Assembly (NCBI GenBank): GCA_958295815.1
Contig: OY282374.1
Coordinates: 1,260,856-1,324,855, forward strand
Source: Candidatus Poribacteria bacterium
Lineage (GTDB): Bacteria > Poribacteria > WGA-4E > WGA-3G
Length of the DNA: 64,000 nucleotides
Direction of reading: 5' to 3'
The notes under the pieces are model-generated. The model was given only the letters and a program-made list of their open reading frames with translations, did not search any database and had not been told where the DNA came from. Below, in pieces: positions 25,998 through 36,613 of this stretch. Made by a program: the position numbers and the translations under genes. The number at the start of each line of letters is the position of its first letter. The stretch's first letter is position 1.

Positions 25998-27926
25998 ATG
26001 CGATCCCAAGACGCTATTGAAGCACAGTACTATGAAGCTGTAGATGCGCTCGTCGATAAGGTTCAGAAGGATCCCTATGTCCTTGCTGCGATTGTTGCTG
26101 GTAGTTTTTCTTATGCACAGGTGTGGGAGAAATCGGATCTTGATGTCGAACTCATCGGTAGAGACGCAATTCGTCCAACACAATCCTTCTTCTCGCTCGT
26201 TGAAAATGGTGTAAATATACACGCCAGTATAACCCCGCGTAACGCATTTAAACAGACGATAGAGAGTGCTCAACAAGGATCTTTCATGCACTCTTATTTC
26301 TCGCACAGCACGCTCCTCTTTTCACGCGATGCCTCCATTGAGGAGTGGTATGATAAAAATGCAAACCGCGATAGCATCGGAGAACGCGACAAACAGTTCC
26401 AAGTCCTCAACGTCGTCGCCAGCACCTTACCGAGCCTTCTATACGCTGAAAAGCAGTTTTACGTTAATAAGGATTGCCTCACCGTTTTTCTATCCCTCCT
26501 GGATGCAGTACAAGGATTAGCACGAATAGAAGTCCTTTTAAACAATGAAATCCCGGCACGAGAGGTGATCCAGCCAGCACTCCGATACAATCCGGAGTTC
26601 TTTGATCGTGTCTATACAAACCTAATCAACTGCAAAAAAGATGAGACTGTTATTCAGGACACGCTTGATGCAATTAATAACTACCTTGATGAGCGGCAAT
26701 TTATCTTCCAACCTATCCTCGATTATCTCATTGAGCAGAGGACCCCGCGCACAGGCAGCGAATTGAATGCCGACTTAGGACACAGTCCACATGGTAAAAG
26801 TGAAGAGGAACCGGAATTTGATGAGGAATCACTCGACCTTGTCTGCCAATGGTTGGCGTGGAAAGGGATCGTCAGACAGGTAGCAATGCCTCTGAAACTC
26901 ACGGTGAAAAGCCAAGTTGCCGTGGAGGAGCCTGCCTACTATTACGATGGTACTGAATCTCAACAGACACAAGCACTTCTAAAGGAAGACATTCACGCGC
27001 GGATTCACAGTGCGCTGGAGAACTTGACGGACACACTCGAACAGGACCGGTACATTCTCGCGGCGATCCTCACTAACAACCTCGCCGAAGATAACGTCTG
27101 GGAGAAGACTGCTGTTCACGTAACCTTGATTCTCCGGGACGGTACAAAGTTCAAGAAAAAAGAGTATCAATTAATCGAAGACGGTATTCCGTTCCAAGTT
27201 CAACTCTACACCCGTAGCGACTATAGGAAATTATTGGATAGAACGCTGCAGGGCAGCCGACTCTATTCAATCCTCGCCGAGAGTCGTATCCTCTTTTCCA
27301 AAGACAGTCTCTTTTCTGTAGAGGGTGAAGCCAGTTTTTCGGTGGGGGATCCTTCCTGTCTGCAGGTCGGTGAAAGAGATAAGCAGTCCCAGCTTTTCAA
27401 CGCCGCTGCTGGCGTAACAGCCATACTCGCGAAAGCCGAGAAATGGTTACACCTCAAACACGATGTCGATTACACCTTTCTCTACCTAAAGTACGCCGTC
27501 AGAGAACTCGCACGGATAGAAGTCCTAAGACACGGCGAAACACCCAGACGCAAGGTTATCTATCAGGCACTCAAGCACAATCCATCCTTTTTCAACATGC
27601 TTTTCATGGATTTGATAGACCAGCCCAAAGATGAGGCGATGCTCCGCGATGCACTCGAACAGGTTGACGGGTATTTAGAGGACAACCTGCAGTTGTTATT
27701 CAAACCGTTACTTGATTTCTTAGAGGAATCAGGCGAGGAGCGCACAATAACGGATCTCTATGCACATTTTGGCAAACGTGAACTTGCTTTGGAATTGGCA
27801 TGCGAATGGCTCACACAGAAAGGCGTGATTGAACAATTCTCCGCACCTGTCCGCTTGACTATGGATAGTCAGGTTTCCGTGGAGGAACCTTCGTATTACT
27901 ATGATGCCAATAATCCGTTTCTATAG
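25998..27926 (+). CDS. internally duplicated nucleotidyltransferase-like protein, copy A
   Basis: A 642-aa protein of two similar halves. The N-half has a pol-beta-type nucleotidyltransferase motif, Gly35-Ser36 followed by Asp47-Leu-Asp49 in WEKSDLDVELI. Next come a helical region (about 130-240, KNTase_C-like by eye) and a winged-helix-like end (LDLVCQWLAWKGIVRQ...VEEPAYYYDG). The C-half (about 330-642) repeats the order, ending VEEPSYYYDANN. Its catalytic site is lost: GS becomes Asn360-Asn361 and SDLD becomes Thr-Ala-Val-His (371-374). No clear third carboxylate is visible near VNIHASI. No signal peptide; the ribosome site is ATAGGAG. Function unknown; a regulatory or defence NTase is possible but unproven. 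Confidence 0.75.
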   Translation: MRSQDAIEAQYYEAVDALVDKVQKDPYVLAAIVAGSFSYAQVWEKSDLDVELIGRDAIRPTQSFFSLVENGVNIHASITPRNAFKQTIESAQQGSFMHSYFSHSTLLFSRDASIEEWYDKNANRDSIGERDKQFQVLNVVASTLPSLLYAEKQFYVNKDCLTVFLSLLDAVQGLARIEVLLNNEIPAREVIQPALRYNPEFFDRVYTNLINCKKDETVIQDTLDAINNYLDERQFIFQPILDYLIEQRTPRTGSELNADLGHSPHGKSEEEPEFDEESLDLVCQWLAWKGIVRQVAMPLKLTVKSQVAVEEPAYYYDGTESQQTQALLKEDIHARIHSALENLTDTLEQDRYILAAILTNNLAEDNVWEKTAVHVTLILRDGTKFKKKEYQLIEDGIPFQVQLYTRSDYRKLLDRTLQGSRLYSILAESRILFSKDSLFSVEGEASFSVGDPSCLQVGERDKQSQLFNAAAGVTAILAKAEKWLHLKHDVDYTFLYLKYAVRELARIEVLRHGETPRRKVIYQALKHNPSFFNMLFMDLIDQPKDEAMLRDALEQVDGYLEDNLQLLFKPLLDFLEESGEERTITDLYAHFGKRELALELACEWLTQKGVIEQFSAPVRLTMDSQVSVEEPSYYYDANNPFL

Positions 27927-28240
27927 GAACATGTTTTCAGATTCTTTGACACCGGAAACGAATACCCCAAACACCAGCGATTCACAGAAAACTTACCCAC
28001 TATCCAACACCTATTATCGCAGATATACCCAGTGAACCCAGTTTGCTACTTATAGACCGTTTACATACTGCTCCTATGGGATCCGATTCCCTAAAAACCC
28101 CTGCTAAAGTATAAAAAAATAGCACTGATTTATTGCGCAATTTATTTGCATTCTTAACAGGTTTGTAGTATAATTAATAGCAAAGAATCCCTATTTTTTG
28201 GAACAAATTCGGTGTCCACCAACCAAAATAGGAGAGTCCA
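27927..28240. other. 314-bp intergenic region between tandem copies
   Basis: Holds no gene I can support. Its last 100 bp are similar to the sequence upstream of copy A (promoter, GTAGTATAATTAAT, and the ATAGGAG ribosome site), showing that the duplication included the promoter. The first 200 bp do not obviously match the 25668-25900 region. Confidence 0.7.
28146..28174 (+). promoter_or_regulatory. promoter of second nucleotidyltransferase-like gene
   Basis: TTGCAT (28146-28151) and TATAAT (28169-28174), spacer 17 bp, embedded in sequence similar to the copy A promoter. It suggests each copy is transcribed independently. Confidence 0.8.
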
Positions 28241-30178
28241 ATGCGATCTCAAGACGCTATTGAAGCACAGTACCACGAAGCCGTGGATGCACTCGTCAAT
28301 AAGGTTCAGAAGGATCCGTATATCCTCGCCGCTATTGTCGGAGGCAGCTTCTCTTATGCACAAGTATGGGAGAAATCGGATCTTGATGTCGAACTCATCG
28401 GTAGAGACGCAATTCGTCCAGCGCAATCCTTATTCTCACTCGTTGAAAATGGTGTAAACATACACGCCAGTATAACCCCACGTAACACATTTAAAAAGAG
28501 AATAGAAAGAGCACAGCAGGGCTCTGTCTGGCATTCCTATTTTTCGCACAGCACGCTCCTCTTTTCGCGCGATGCCTCTATTGTGGAGTGGTATGATAAA
28601 AATGCAAACCGCGACAACATCGGAGAACGCGATAAACAGCTCCAAATCCTGAACGTCGTGCTCGGAACCTTACCGAGTCTTCTATACACTGAAAAACAAT
28701 TTTACGTCAATAGAGATTATCTCACAACTTTTTTCTCCTTGCTGGATACGGTACAAGAGTTAGCACGAATAGAAGTCCTTTTAAACAATGAAATCCCCAC
28801 ACGAGAGGTGATCCAGCCAGCACTCCGATACAATCCGGAGTTCTTCAACCACGTTTATACAGACCTGATCAATTGCGAAAAAAATGAAGCTGTTATTCAG
28901 GACGCACTTGATGCTGTTAATACTTATCTTGATGAACGGCAATTTATCTTCCAACCTATCCTCGATTATCTCATTGAGCAGAAGACCCCGCGCACAGGCA
29001 GCGAATTGAACGCCGACTTAGGACACAGACCACATGGTAAAAGTAAAAAGGAGCCAGAATTTGATGAGAAATCACTTGACCTTGTCTGCCAATGGTTGAC
29101 GTGGAAAGGGATCATCAGACAGGTAGCAATGCCTCTGAAACTCACGGTGAAAAGCCAAGTTGCCGTGGAGGAGCCTGCCTACTATTATGATGGGACAGTA
29201 CCTCAACAGACACAGACACCTCTGAAGGACGACATCCACGCGCGGATTCACAATGCTCTGGATAGCTTGACGGATTTACTCGAACAGGATTGGTATATCC
29301 TCGCGGCGATTCTCACCGATAACCTTGCTGAAGACAACATCTGGGAGAAGACTGCTATTCACATAACCTTGATTCTACGGGACGGTACAAGGTTCAAGCA
29401 GAAAGGGTGTCAATTGATCGAAGACGATATTCCGTTCCATGTTCAACTCTACACCCGCAGTGAATATAGGAAATTGTTAGACAGAACGCTACAGGGTAGC
29501 GGTCTTCATTCAATCCTTGCGGAAAGCCGCGTTCTCTTTTCCAAAGACAGCCTTTTTTTTCTGGACGGCGAAGATGGATTTCCCATCGGGGATCCTTCCT
29601 GTCTTCAGGTCGGTAAAAGAGATAAGCAGTCCCAACTTTTCTACTCCGCAACTAACGTGACTGCCATACTCGCGAAAGCCGAGAAATGGTTACACCTGAA
29701 GCACGATGTTGATTATACCTTTTTCTACCTAAAGTACGCCGTTGGAGAACTCGGCCGCATTGAAGTCCTAAGACACGGCGAAACACCCAGACGCAAGGTT
29801 ATCTATCAGGCACTCAAGCACAATCCATCCTTTTTCAACACGCTTTTCATGGATCTGATAGACAAGCCCAAGGATGAGGCGATGCTCCGCGATGCACTTG
29901 AACAGGTCGACGGATATTTAGAGGATAACCTACAATTATTGTTCAAACCGTTACTTGATTTCTTAGAGGAATCAGGCGATGAACGCACAATAACGGATCT
30001 CTATGCACATTTTGGCAAACGCAAACTTCCGCTTGATTGGGCATGCGAATGGCTCGCGCAAAAGGGCGTGATTGAACAATTCTCCGCACCTATCCGCTTA
30101 ACCATGGATAGCCGAGTTTCCGTAGAGGAACCTTCGTATTACTATGATGCCAATAATCCGTTTCTATTTGACCTGTAA
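28241..30178 (+). CDS. internally duplicated nucleotidyltransferase-like protein, copy B
   Basis: A 645-aa tandem paralogue of the gene at 25998, with the great majority of residues identical by eye and the same two-half layout. The N-half keeps GSFSYAQVWEKSDLDVELI with its GS and DxD residues. The C-half again has a degenerate site (TDNLAEDNIWEKTAIHITLI). Differences are scattered substitutions without frameshift, so both copies look functional. Copy B ends three residues later (FDL). The pair arose by a duplication that included the promoter, on top of an older internal duplication. Function unknown. Confidence 0.75.
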   Translation: MRSQDAIEAQYHEAVDALVNKVQKDPYILAAIVGGSFSYAQVWEKSDLDVELIGRDAIRPAQSLFSLVENGVNIHASITPRNTFKKRIERAQQGSVWHSYFSHSTLLFSRDASIVEWYDKNANRDNIGERDKQLQILNVVLGTLPSLLYTEKQFYVNRDYLTTFFSLLDTVQELARIEVLLNNEIPTREVIQPALRYNPEFFNHVYTDLINCEKNEAVIQDALDAVNTYLDERQFIFQPILDYLIEQKTPRTGSELNADLGHRPHGKSKKEPEFDEKSLDLVCQWLTWKGIIRQVAMPLKLTVKSQVAVEEPAYYYDGTVPQQTQTPLKDDIHARIHNALDSLTDLLEQDWYILAAILTDNLAEDNIWEKTAIHITLILRDGTRFKQKGCQLIEDDIPFHVQLYTRSEYRKLLDRTLQGSGLHSILAESRVLFSKDSLFFLDGEDGFPIGDPSCLQVGKRDKQSQLFYSATNVTAILAKAEKWLHLKHDVDYTFFYLKYAVGELGRIEVLRHGETPRRKVIYQALKHNPSFFNTLFMDLIDKPKDEAMLRDALEQVDGYLEDNLQLLFKPLLDFLEESGDERTITDLYAHFGKRKLPLDWACEWLAQKGVIEQFSAPIRLTMDSRVSVEEPSYYYDANNPFLFDL

Positions 30179-30267
30179 TAGCGTTAAATTATTTATAGAC
30201 ATTTATGAGACACGTTATGTTTTCTCTAATTCTTTCCCTAAAAGAAAAAACGCATTTGGAGGCATAA

Positions 30268-33138
30268 ATGAGACAGACTGTCGCCGTTAAAGGCGCGCGA
30301 GAAAATAATCTACAAGACATTGAAGTTGAGATTCCACGGAACCAACTCGTCGTCGTCACAGGGATCAGTGGTTCCGGTAAATCTTCGTTGGCATTTGATA
30401 CTGTCTATGCTGAAGGGCAGCGACGCTTCCTTGAGTCGATGTCCACTTATGCCAAACGCTTTATCACGCAACTCAAAAAGCCGGATGTCGATTTCATTGA
30501 CGGATTGTCGCCTGTTGTCTCTATTGAACAAAAGACCATCACTATGAATCCGCGCTCCACCGTCGGCACAATGACCGATTTGCAGGACTACCTCCGTATG
30601 CTCTTCGCAACTATCGGTGTCGCGCACTGTCCTTATTGTGAAGTCGAGATTCCGATCCGTTCACATCATCAGATCCTCGAACGGCTACTCGCGATGCCAG
30701 AAGGCTCCGAGGTTGAGATTCATGCCCCTGTCTTTAAAATCTATGGCGAAGATTACGACTATCTTTTCGACGACATCCGCACAAAAGGGTGCAGACACGT
30801 CAGAATTGACGGTATCGAACACGACATCAGCGAAGAAATTGAACTCGATCCAGACCAAGAATACGACATTCAGGTCATCGTTGACAAATTCTTTATCAAA
30901 AAAGATATTGATAAACAAGTACTCGCCTCCCTTGAACACACTATGCTTGTAGGCGAAGGCTTCATGCGTTTTGATGTTAAGTTTCCAGACGAGGCTGAGA
31001 CGGATGCTATAGAACTGTTGGAAGGTTTCGGGTGTTCAAAACACGGTGTACTCATGGCTGAACTGGGACCACATCACTTTACCTTTAACGAACCGACTGG
31101 GGCATGTGTGACCTGTTCTGGACTCGGCACCTACTTACAGGTACATCCGAACTTGCTTGTCCCTGACAAGAGCCGGAGTATTGCCGAGGGAGCTTTCGTC
31201 CATCAGGCGTTTAACTATGATCCCGATAGATGGGACGGTAGGACAATGTACAGCCTTGCCGCACACTACGGGTTTGACCTGGACATGCCTTTTACTGACC
31301 TACCGGAAGAGGTTATTGATATTCTCTATCACGGCACACGCGGCGAAGAATTTCCTATTCGACAGCCGGAAGGTGCACGACCTGTCGAGAAACGCCACCT
31401 CGGTAGGAAAATCCGTTTTGACGGAATCGCGACCCGTATTGACAGACACTACCGGCACTACCGAAAGCGCGGAGAAGCACATTCCGGGATGGAAGAGTAT
31501 CTCCGAAAAGTAATGGTAGAGCACACCTGTCCAGATTGTGATGGTGCGAAGCTCAAACGACAGCGGCTTCTCGTTACTATTGAGGATCGGACGATCCACG
31601 ATGTAGGTGAGCTGCACTTTGAAGAATTGCGGGATTTTTTGTTGAGTATCACTGATATGCAGGAGAAACAGCAGGAGGCTGGAGAGCGTGTCATCAATGA
31701 ACTCGTCACGCGGATTGAACTGCTCCTCGGCATCGGACTCGACTATTTAAATCTCAATCGTCGTGCCGCGACCCTCTCCGGTGGTGAATCACAGCGTATC
31801 CGCCTTTCTACGCAGATCGGTTCAGGGTTAATGGGAATGCTTTACGTCCTTGATGAACCGAGTATCGGTCTGCATCCAAAGGACAATGTGAAGATGATAG
31901 AGACGCTGCGGAAATTGCGGGACATCGGCAACACCGTTATCGTCGTTGAGCACGATGAAAGCACAATTCGCGCCGCAGATCACATTATCGAACTCGGACC
32001 GGGACCCGGTATCCACGGTGGGCATATCGTCGTTCAAGGCGACCTTGATACGATTCTCGACTGCTCCGAATCTTGGACAGGTCTCTACATGAGCGGGAAG
32101 CGAGAAATTTCACTGCCAGAGGAGCGTCGCGACTTGAATGGGAAATTCCTGAGCATCACCGGTGCCAGAGAAAACAATCTCAGGAGTATTGATGTTGATA
32201 TTCCGCTCGGTGTGTTTATCTGCATTACTGGAGCTTCTGGTTCTGGCAAAAGCACACTCGTCAACGAAATTCTCTACAAGAAGCTTTACGCCCTCTATCA
32301 CGACAGCCGAATGCTTTATGGAGCACACGATGAATTGGAGGGACACGAGCATATAAGCGATGTTATCAGCATAGATCAGTCCCCGATAGGTCGTTCGCCA
32401 CGTTCTAACCCTGCTACCTATATCGGATTTTACGATAATATTCGCAAACTCTTCGCCAGCACACCACTCTCGGCTTCGAGGGGCTATACCGCCTCCCGAT
32501 TTAGTTTCAACGTCAAAGGCGGACGATGTGAAGAGTGCCACGGTGAAGGCACTATTACCACCCAACTCCATTTTATGCCCGATGTTGAAGTCGTCTGTCC
32601 AACCTGTAAAGGCGCACGCTACAATGAGGATACGCTTGACGTTACCTACAACGGCAGAAATATCTCCGAAATCCTTCATATGTCGATTGAGGAAGGCGTC
32701 GAATTCTTTGCCGACCAGCGGTTAATCCATCACAAATTGAACGTCCTCAATCAACTCGGCATGGGGTATCTTCAGATTGGGCATCCTGCTACTATCCTCT
32801 CCGGTGGCGAAGCACAGCGGATAAAATTGGCAAGCGAGTTAGGTAAAATCAAGCGAGGTAAGCATAATCTCTATATCTTGGATGAACCTACGACAGGATT
32901 ACACATTGCAGACGTTCAGAAACTCTTAGACAGCCTCAATCGTCTTGTTGATACTGGGCACACAGTCCTTGTGATTGAGCATCATCTTGATGTCATCAAA
33001 ACCGCCGATTATGTCATTGACCTCGGTCCAGAGGGTGGACATAAAGGGGGAGAAGTCTTAGCGCAAGGCACACCCGAAGAGATAACCAAGGCAAATGCCT
33101 CTTTCACCGGGCAGTTTTTGAAGGAATACCTTATCTAA
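30268..33138 (+). CDS. uvrA: UvrA, excinuclease ABC subunit A
   Basis: A 956-aa DNA damage-recognition ATPase of nucleotide excision repair. Two ABC modules are present: Walker [13 protein letters not shown] with signature [16 protein letters not shown], and Walker [12 protein letters not shown] with signature [16 protein letters not shown]. Zinc-binding CxxC pairs occur in CPYC, CVTC, CPDC, and in the second module CEEC and CPTC. A UvrB-interaction region of normal size is kept, so it is not a short UvrA2. Some blocks diverge from the classical consensus (for example [16 protein letters not shown]), so it might be a second UvrA paralogue. The ATG at 30268 follows TTGGAGGCATAA. Confidence 0.93.
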   Translation: MRQTVAVKGARENNLQDIEVEIPRNQLVVVTGISGSGKSSLAFDTVYAEGQRRFLESMSTYAKRFITQLKKPDVDFIDGLSPVVSIEQKTITMNPRSTVGTMTDLQDYLRMLFATIGVAHCPYCEVEIPIRSHHQILERLLAMPEGSEVEIHAPVFKIYGEDYDYLFDDIRTKGCRHVRIDGIEHDISEEIELDPDQEYDIQVIVDKFFIKKDIDKQVLASLEHTMLVGEGFMRFDVKFPDEAETDAIELLEGFGCSKHGVLMAELGPHHFTFNEPTGACVTCSGLGTYLQVHPNLLVPDKSRSIAEGAFVHQAFNYDPDRWDGRTMYSLAAHYGFDLDMPFTDLPEEVIDILYHGTRGEEFPIRQPEGARPVEKRHLGRKIRFDGIATRIDRHYRHYRKRGEAHSGMEEYLRKVMVEHTCPDCDGAKLKRQRLLVTIEDRTIHDVGELHFEELRDFLLSITDMQEKQQEAGERVINELVTRIELLLGIGLDYLNLNRRAATLSGGESQRIRLSTQIGSGLMGMLYVLDEPSIGLHPKDNVKMIETLRKLRDIGNTVIVVEHDESTIRAADHIIELGPGPGIHGGHIVVQGDLDTILDCSESWTGLYMSGKREISLPEERRDLNGKFLSITGARENNLRSIDVDIPLGVFICITGASGSGKSTLVNEILYKKLYALYHDSRMLYGAHDELEGHEHISDVISIDQSPIGRSPRSNPATYIGFYDNIRKLFASTPLSASRGYTASRFSFNVKGGRCEECHGEGTITTQLHFMPDVEVVCPTCKGARYNEDTLDVTYNGRNISEILHMSIEEGVEFFADQRLIHHKLNVLNQLGMGYLQIGHPATILSGGEAQRIKLASELGKIKRGKHNLYILDEPTTGLHIADVQKLLDSLNRLVDTGHTVLVIEHHLDVIKTADYVIDLGPEGGHKGGEVLAQGTPEEITKANASFTGQFLKEYLI

Positions 33139-33180
33139 TGCCTGTTCCGAACTTCTATTCCTTAGGTGAGGCGGATTTCT

Positions 33181-33423
33181 ATGCGGCGCAGAGATAGGTT
33201 GTTGTCAAAAGCAAGAAATAATCCGAACGGTTTGCGTTTCCGAGAATTTGAGGCTTTGCTTTCCCAATGCGGATGGATCTTTGACCATCAGACTGGTAGT
33301 CATCGCATTTGGTATTCACCTGGTCGTTATCGGCTGCCAATTCAGTCTAAAAGAGGACAGGCAAAGGGATATCAGGTGAGAGGATTTCTCATGCAATATG
33401 ATCAGGAGACCCAAAATGAATAA
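33181..33423 (+). CDS. hicA: HicA-type toxin (mRNA interferase)
   Basis: An 80-aa double-stranded-RNA-binding-fold protein. The HicA core is G-RFREFEALLSQCGWIFDHQTGSHRIW, with catalytic His41 in GSHRIWY. HicA cleaves mRNA when not bound by HicB. I choose the ATG at 33181 (preceded by GAGGCGG) over an upstream in-frame GTG at 33166. It lies 42 bp after uvrA and overlaps hicB by 8 bases. Confidence 0.88.
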   Translation: MRRRDRLLSKARNNPNGLRFREFEALLSQCGWIFDHQTGSHRIWYSPGRYRLPIQSKRGQAKGYQVRGFLMQYDQETQNE

Positions 33424-33778
33424 AGATGTATTTGATGGATTTAAGGTAAACGTATTTCTTGACGAGGACGGTGATTATTTAGCCCATTTTGTTGAGATGC
33501 CCAATGTATCGGCGTTTTCAGATACACCGGAAGGGGCATTAAGAGAACTCGCTATCGCTTGGGAAGGTGTTAAAGAAAGTTATCAAAAACATCATGAACC
33601 CGTTCCGAAAGCAACTGCTCGGCAAGAGTACACAGTGCCTTTCAACGTACCTGTTGATGCGCAGCTTTATCAATCTCTGACGGACGAAGCAGCGAAATCA
33701 GGAATTAGCCTTGACACTCTTGTGGTGCAGAAATTAAAGTCGACAGTACCCATCGTTCAAGAACGAGTGAAGGAATAA
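33416..33778 (+). CDS. hicB: HicB-type antitoxin
   Basis: A 120-aa antitoxin. The N-terminal part (FKVNVFLDEDGDYLAHFVEMPNVSAFSDTPEGALREL) is the degenerate RNase-H-like HicB fold. The C-terminal part (FNVPVDAQLYQSLTDEAAKSGISLDTLVVQKL) looks like a ribbon-helix-helix DNA-binding domain for autoregulation. The ATG at 33416 lies inside the hicA end, with an 8-base overlap, as expected for a coupled toxin-antitoxin pair. Confidence 0.88.
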   Translation: MNKDVFDGFKVNVFLDEDGDYLAHFVEMPNVSAFSDTPEGALRELAIAWEGVKESYQKHHEPVPKATARQEYTVPFNVPVDAQLYQSLTDEAAKSGISLDTLVVQKLKSTVPIVQERVKE

Positions 33779-33912
33779 CAATAGTGTTGATGGAGACATT
33801 CGGTTTTCTCCATAAGCGGGTAGTCTCTGTAGTCTCAGTACCTCCTATGCGAGCGATTTCCTGGATGTGAAATACTGACCGTTGACCGTCGACCGCCGTT
33901 AAAATATTCCTC

Positions 33913-33942
33913 TTGCCAAATTAATTCCAAATCGTGTATACT
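33913..33942 (+). promoter_or_regulatory. possible promoter of the UvrD-like helicase gene
   Basis: TTGCCA (33913-33918) and TATACT (33937-33942) with an 18-bp spacer, about 100 bp before the TTG start at 34043. The 264-bp gap after hicB holds no other supported feature apart from a weak ATGGAGA/TCTCCAT inverted repeat near 33790. Confidence 0.55.
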
Positions 33943-34042
33943 TTATAGCATAAGTTGAGGCACTGTCCCGCTGTTTGCAAGTCTGTTAGGGCACATCAGC
34001 GTGTGTCTATACTTTAAAATACTGCGAGATAAGAGGCAAGCT

Positions 34043-36226
34043 TTGACCGATAACCTGTTAAGATCTTTAAATGATGTCCAACGCGAAGCAGTCCAGCACA
34101 CCGACGGACCGCTCCTCATCTTATCCGGTGCAGGCAGTGGCAAAACGCGCGTCATCACACACCGTATCGCCTACCTCCTTAAACACCACCGCATTTCTCC
34201 TTTTCGTATTCTCGCTGTGACCTTTACAAATAAAGCTGCGAAGGAAATGAAGCAACGCTTGGATACACTCGTTGAAGGAAGTGTGAGTCGAGATCTCTGG
34301 GTATCGACCTTCCATGCAACCTGCGCTCGTATACTTCGTCGAGATATTGAAAAATTGGACTTCGACGGACAGCCGTCGAAAGACTCTGCCTACACACGCG
34401 ATTTTACTATCTTCGATACAGGTGAGCAAACTACCCTCGTCAAAGATGTCCTCAAGCAGCTCAACTACAGTGATAAGCAGCACAATCCCCGCGCGATCCT
34501 AAGCCACATCAGTCGTGCCAAAAACGAATCCATCTCGCCACTGACGTACCAACAAACCGCAGAGGGTTATTTTGAGAGAATTGTCGCTGAAGTCTACGCG
34601 CTTTATCAGGATGGTCTGCGTCTGAACAACGCACTTGATTTCGACGATCTATTGCTCTTCACGGTGAAACTGTTGGATGAAAATCCAGAGATATGCCAAT
34701 ACTATCGGAACAAGTTTGAATATGTTCTTGTTGATGAGTATCAGGATACCAATCGATGTCAGTATGAGTTGGTGCGTTTACTAACCGGCACGAAACAGAA
34801 TATCTGTGTCGTCGGAGACGATGACCAATCTATTTATGCTTTTCGCGGTGCTGACATCAGGAATATCCTTGATTTTGAGAAGGATTATCCGAACACCCGT
34901 GTCCTCCGTTTAGAACAGAATTACCGTTCCACGCAAAACATATTGGATGCTGCGTGGGGGGTTGTCCATAACAATAGGAAGCGGAAGGCGAAGAAACTCT
35001 GGACAAAAAATGACATTGGTGAGCTTGTCACCTGTTATGAGGCGATGGATGAAAACGACGAAGCAGGCTACGTCGGGACGCAAATTGAGGATTGGCATAC
35101 CGAAGGCGTAGATTACAAAGACTTTGCTGTCTTTTATCGAACCAATGCCCAATCCCGAATATTTGAGGAGGCGTTCCGGGTTGCGAACATTCCGTATCAG
35201 ATTGTCGGTGGTGTCGGTTTCTATGACCGAATGGAAATCAAAGATCTTCTTGCTTACCTTCGTATAATGTGCAATCCGAGCGATTCTATGAGTCTCCGAC
35301 GCATCATCAATGTGCCAAGTCGCGGTATCGGTGCGACAACCCTTGATCGTCTTATCAATTTCGCTGCACGGGAAGGTATTTCTCTCTTTGATGCTGTCCA
35401 CCGTGTTGATGATATTTCCACAATTAACCGTGGGTTACAGGCAAAAGTCCGACGTTTTGCCAAAATTTTTGATGACTATGACGCAACTGCTATGCCTGCG
35501 GACGCGCTTGACTATGTTTTGAAGGTAACCGGCTATCTCAATAATCTGGAAGCCGAGAATACGATTGAGGCGCAGAATCGCGTCGAAAACATTGAAGAAC
35601 TCATTAACGCTGTTATCGAATATGAACACAACGAAGCGGAACCGACCCTTTCGGATTATTTGGAGCGTGTGGCTCTTATCGCCGATATAGATACTATGGA
35701 GACTGACAGCACTGATATGGTGACGTTAATGACCTTGCACAGTGCTAAAGGCTTGGAATTCCCATTCGTTTTCATCGTTGGTATGGAAGAGGGCTATCTA
35801 CCGCATCAACGCTCCCTTGATACCCAAGCGGAGTTAGAGGAAGAGCGTCGGCTCTGTTACGTCGGGATCACGCGTGCTATGGAGCAGCTTTATCTTTCGC
35901 ATGCGGAATCGCGAAGAACTTTTCGTGAGACGGAGTATCGCCTTCCATCCCGCTTTATCGCCGAGATCCCCGAGCACCTTATCAAGCCCGTTAACCGTTA
36001 CCGCTCTCCATTCCGAGACACAGGGAATAGGTATGACATCATTTCCGAAGTGGATTCACTGGATTACTATGTTGATCAGATTGTTCTCCATCCAAAATTC
36101 GGAAGGGGTAAGATAACGAAAGTCAGTGAGAGAGGACAGGACGTTTATGTTACCGTTCGGTTTGGTCGTGCTGGCACAAAGCAACTCGCTGCTTCAACCG
36201 CACCACTGTCAACGGTGTCTGATTAG
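34043..36226 (+). CDS. UvrD/PcrA/Rep-type superfamily 1A DNA helicase
   Basis: A 727-aa helicase. SF1 motifs in order: Q motif LNDVQREAV, Walker A GAGSGKT, motif II VDEYQDTN, DDDQSIYAFRGA, LEQNYRST, and late motifs TLMTLHSAKGLEF and EERRLCYVGITRA. The C-terminal Tudor-like segment (VLHPKFGRGKITKV) is typical of PcrA/UvrD and contacts RNA polymerase or partners. It unwinds DNA in excision and mismatch repair. I choose the TTG at 34043 because MTDNLLRSLND matches the family N-terminus and AAGAGG precedes it. A GTG at 34001 would add 14 residues. Confidence 0.93.
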   Translation: MTDNLLRSLNDVQREAVQHTDGPLLILSGAGSGKTRVITHRIAYLLKHHRISPFRILAVTFTNKAAKEMKQRLDTLVEGSVSRDLWVSTFHATCARILRRDIEKLDFDGQPSKDSAYTRDFTIFDTGEQTTLVKDVLKQLNYSDKQHNPRAILSHISRAKNESISPLTYQQTAEGYFERIVAEVYALYQDGLRLNNALDFDDLLLFTVKLLDENPEICQYYRNKFEYVLVDEYQDTNRCQYELVRLLTGTKQNICVVGDDDQSIYAFRGADIRNILDFEKDYPNTRVLRLEQNYRSTQNILDAAWGVVHNNRKRKAKKLWTKNDIGELVTCYEAMDENDEAGYVGTQIEDWHTEGVDYKDFAVFYRTNAQSRIFEEAFRVANIPYQIVGGVGFYDRMEIKDLLAYLRIMCNPSDSMSLRRIINVPSRGIGATTLDRLINFAAREGISLFDAVHRVDDISTINRGLQAKVRRFAKIFDDYDATAMPADALDYVLKVTGYLNNLEAENTIEAQNRVENIEELINAVIEYEHNEAEPTLSDYLERVALIADIDTMETDSTDMVTLMTLHSAKGLEFPFVFIVGMEEGYLPHQRSLDTQAELEEERRLCYVGITRAMEQLYLSHAESRRTFRETEYRLPSRFIAEIPEHLIKPVNRYRSPFRDTGNRYDIISEVDSLDYYVDQIVLHPKFGRGKITKVSERGQDVYVTVRFGRAGTKQLAASTAPLSTVSD

Positions 36227-36248
36227 TAAGGAGACGAATTACGAAAAA

Positions 36249-36581
36249 ATGGCAACGATTACGACAGAAGGCATCCGCCATGTTGCAAATCTGGCGCGTC
36301 TTGAATTTAATGACGAAGAAACAGAGCACTTCACTGAACAGCTTGCCCGAATCCTCGACTATATCGGGAAGTTAAATGAACTGGAGACAGATGATGTTCC
36401 GCCGACATCGCACATCCATCCGCACCAAGTCGTTATTATGGGATCGCAGGATGGCGCGCCTCATGTCGCAAAACCGGATGTTGTCAAACCTTCCTATCCG
36501 CGCGAAGAGGTCCTCGCAAACGCACCTGAACCTGAAGAGGGGTACTTCGGTGTGCCCAGAGTGGTTGACCGCAGCCACTAA
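36249..36581 (+). CDS. gatC: Asp-tRNA(Asn)/Glu-tRNA(Gln) amidotransferase subunit C
   Basis: A 110-aa GatC. The N-terminus ([22 protein letters not shown]) and the region [18 protein letters not shown] are family hallmarks, and the C-terminus ([14 protein letters not shown]) is the usual tail. GatC stabilises GatA-GatB, which converts misacylated Glu-tRNA(Gln) or Asp-tRNA(Asn) to the correct amide. The ATG at 36249 is preceded by AAGGAG; the frame itself is open further upstream. gatA follows after 32 bp. gatB is not in the window. Confidence 0.95.
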   Translation: MATITTEGIRHVANLARLEFNDEETEHFTEQLARILDYIGKLNELETDDVPPTSHIHPHQVVIMGSQDGAPHVAKPDVVKPSYPREEVLANAPEPEEGYFGVPRVVDRSH

Positions 36582-36613
36582 CGCCGAACTTCGCCAGAAA
36601 GGAGAACGACAGA

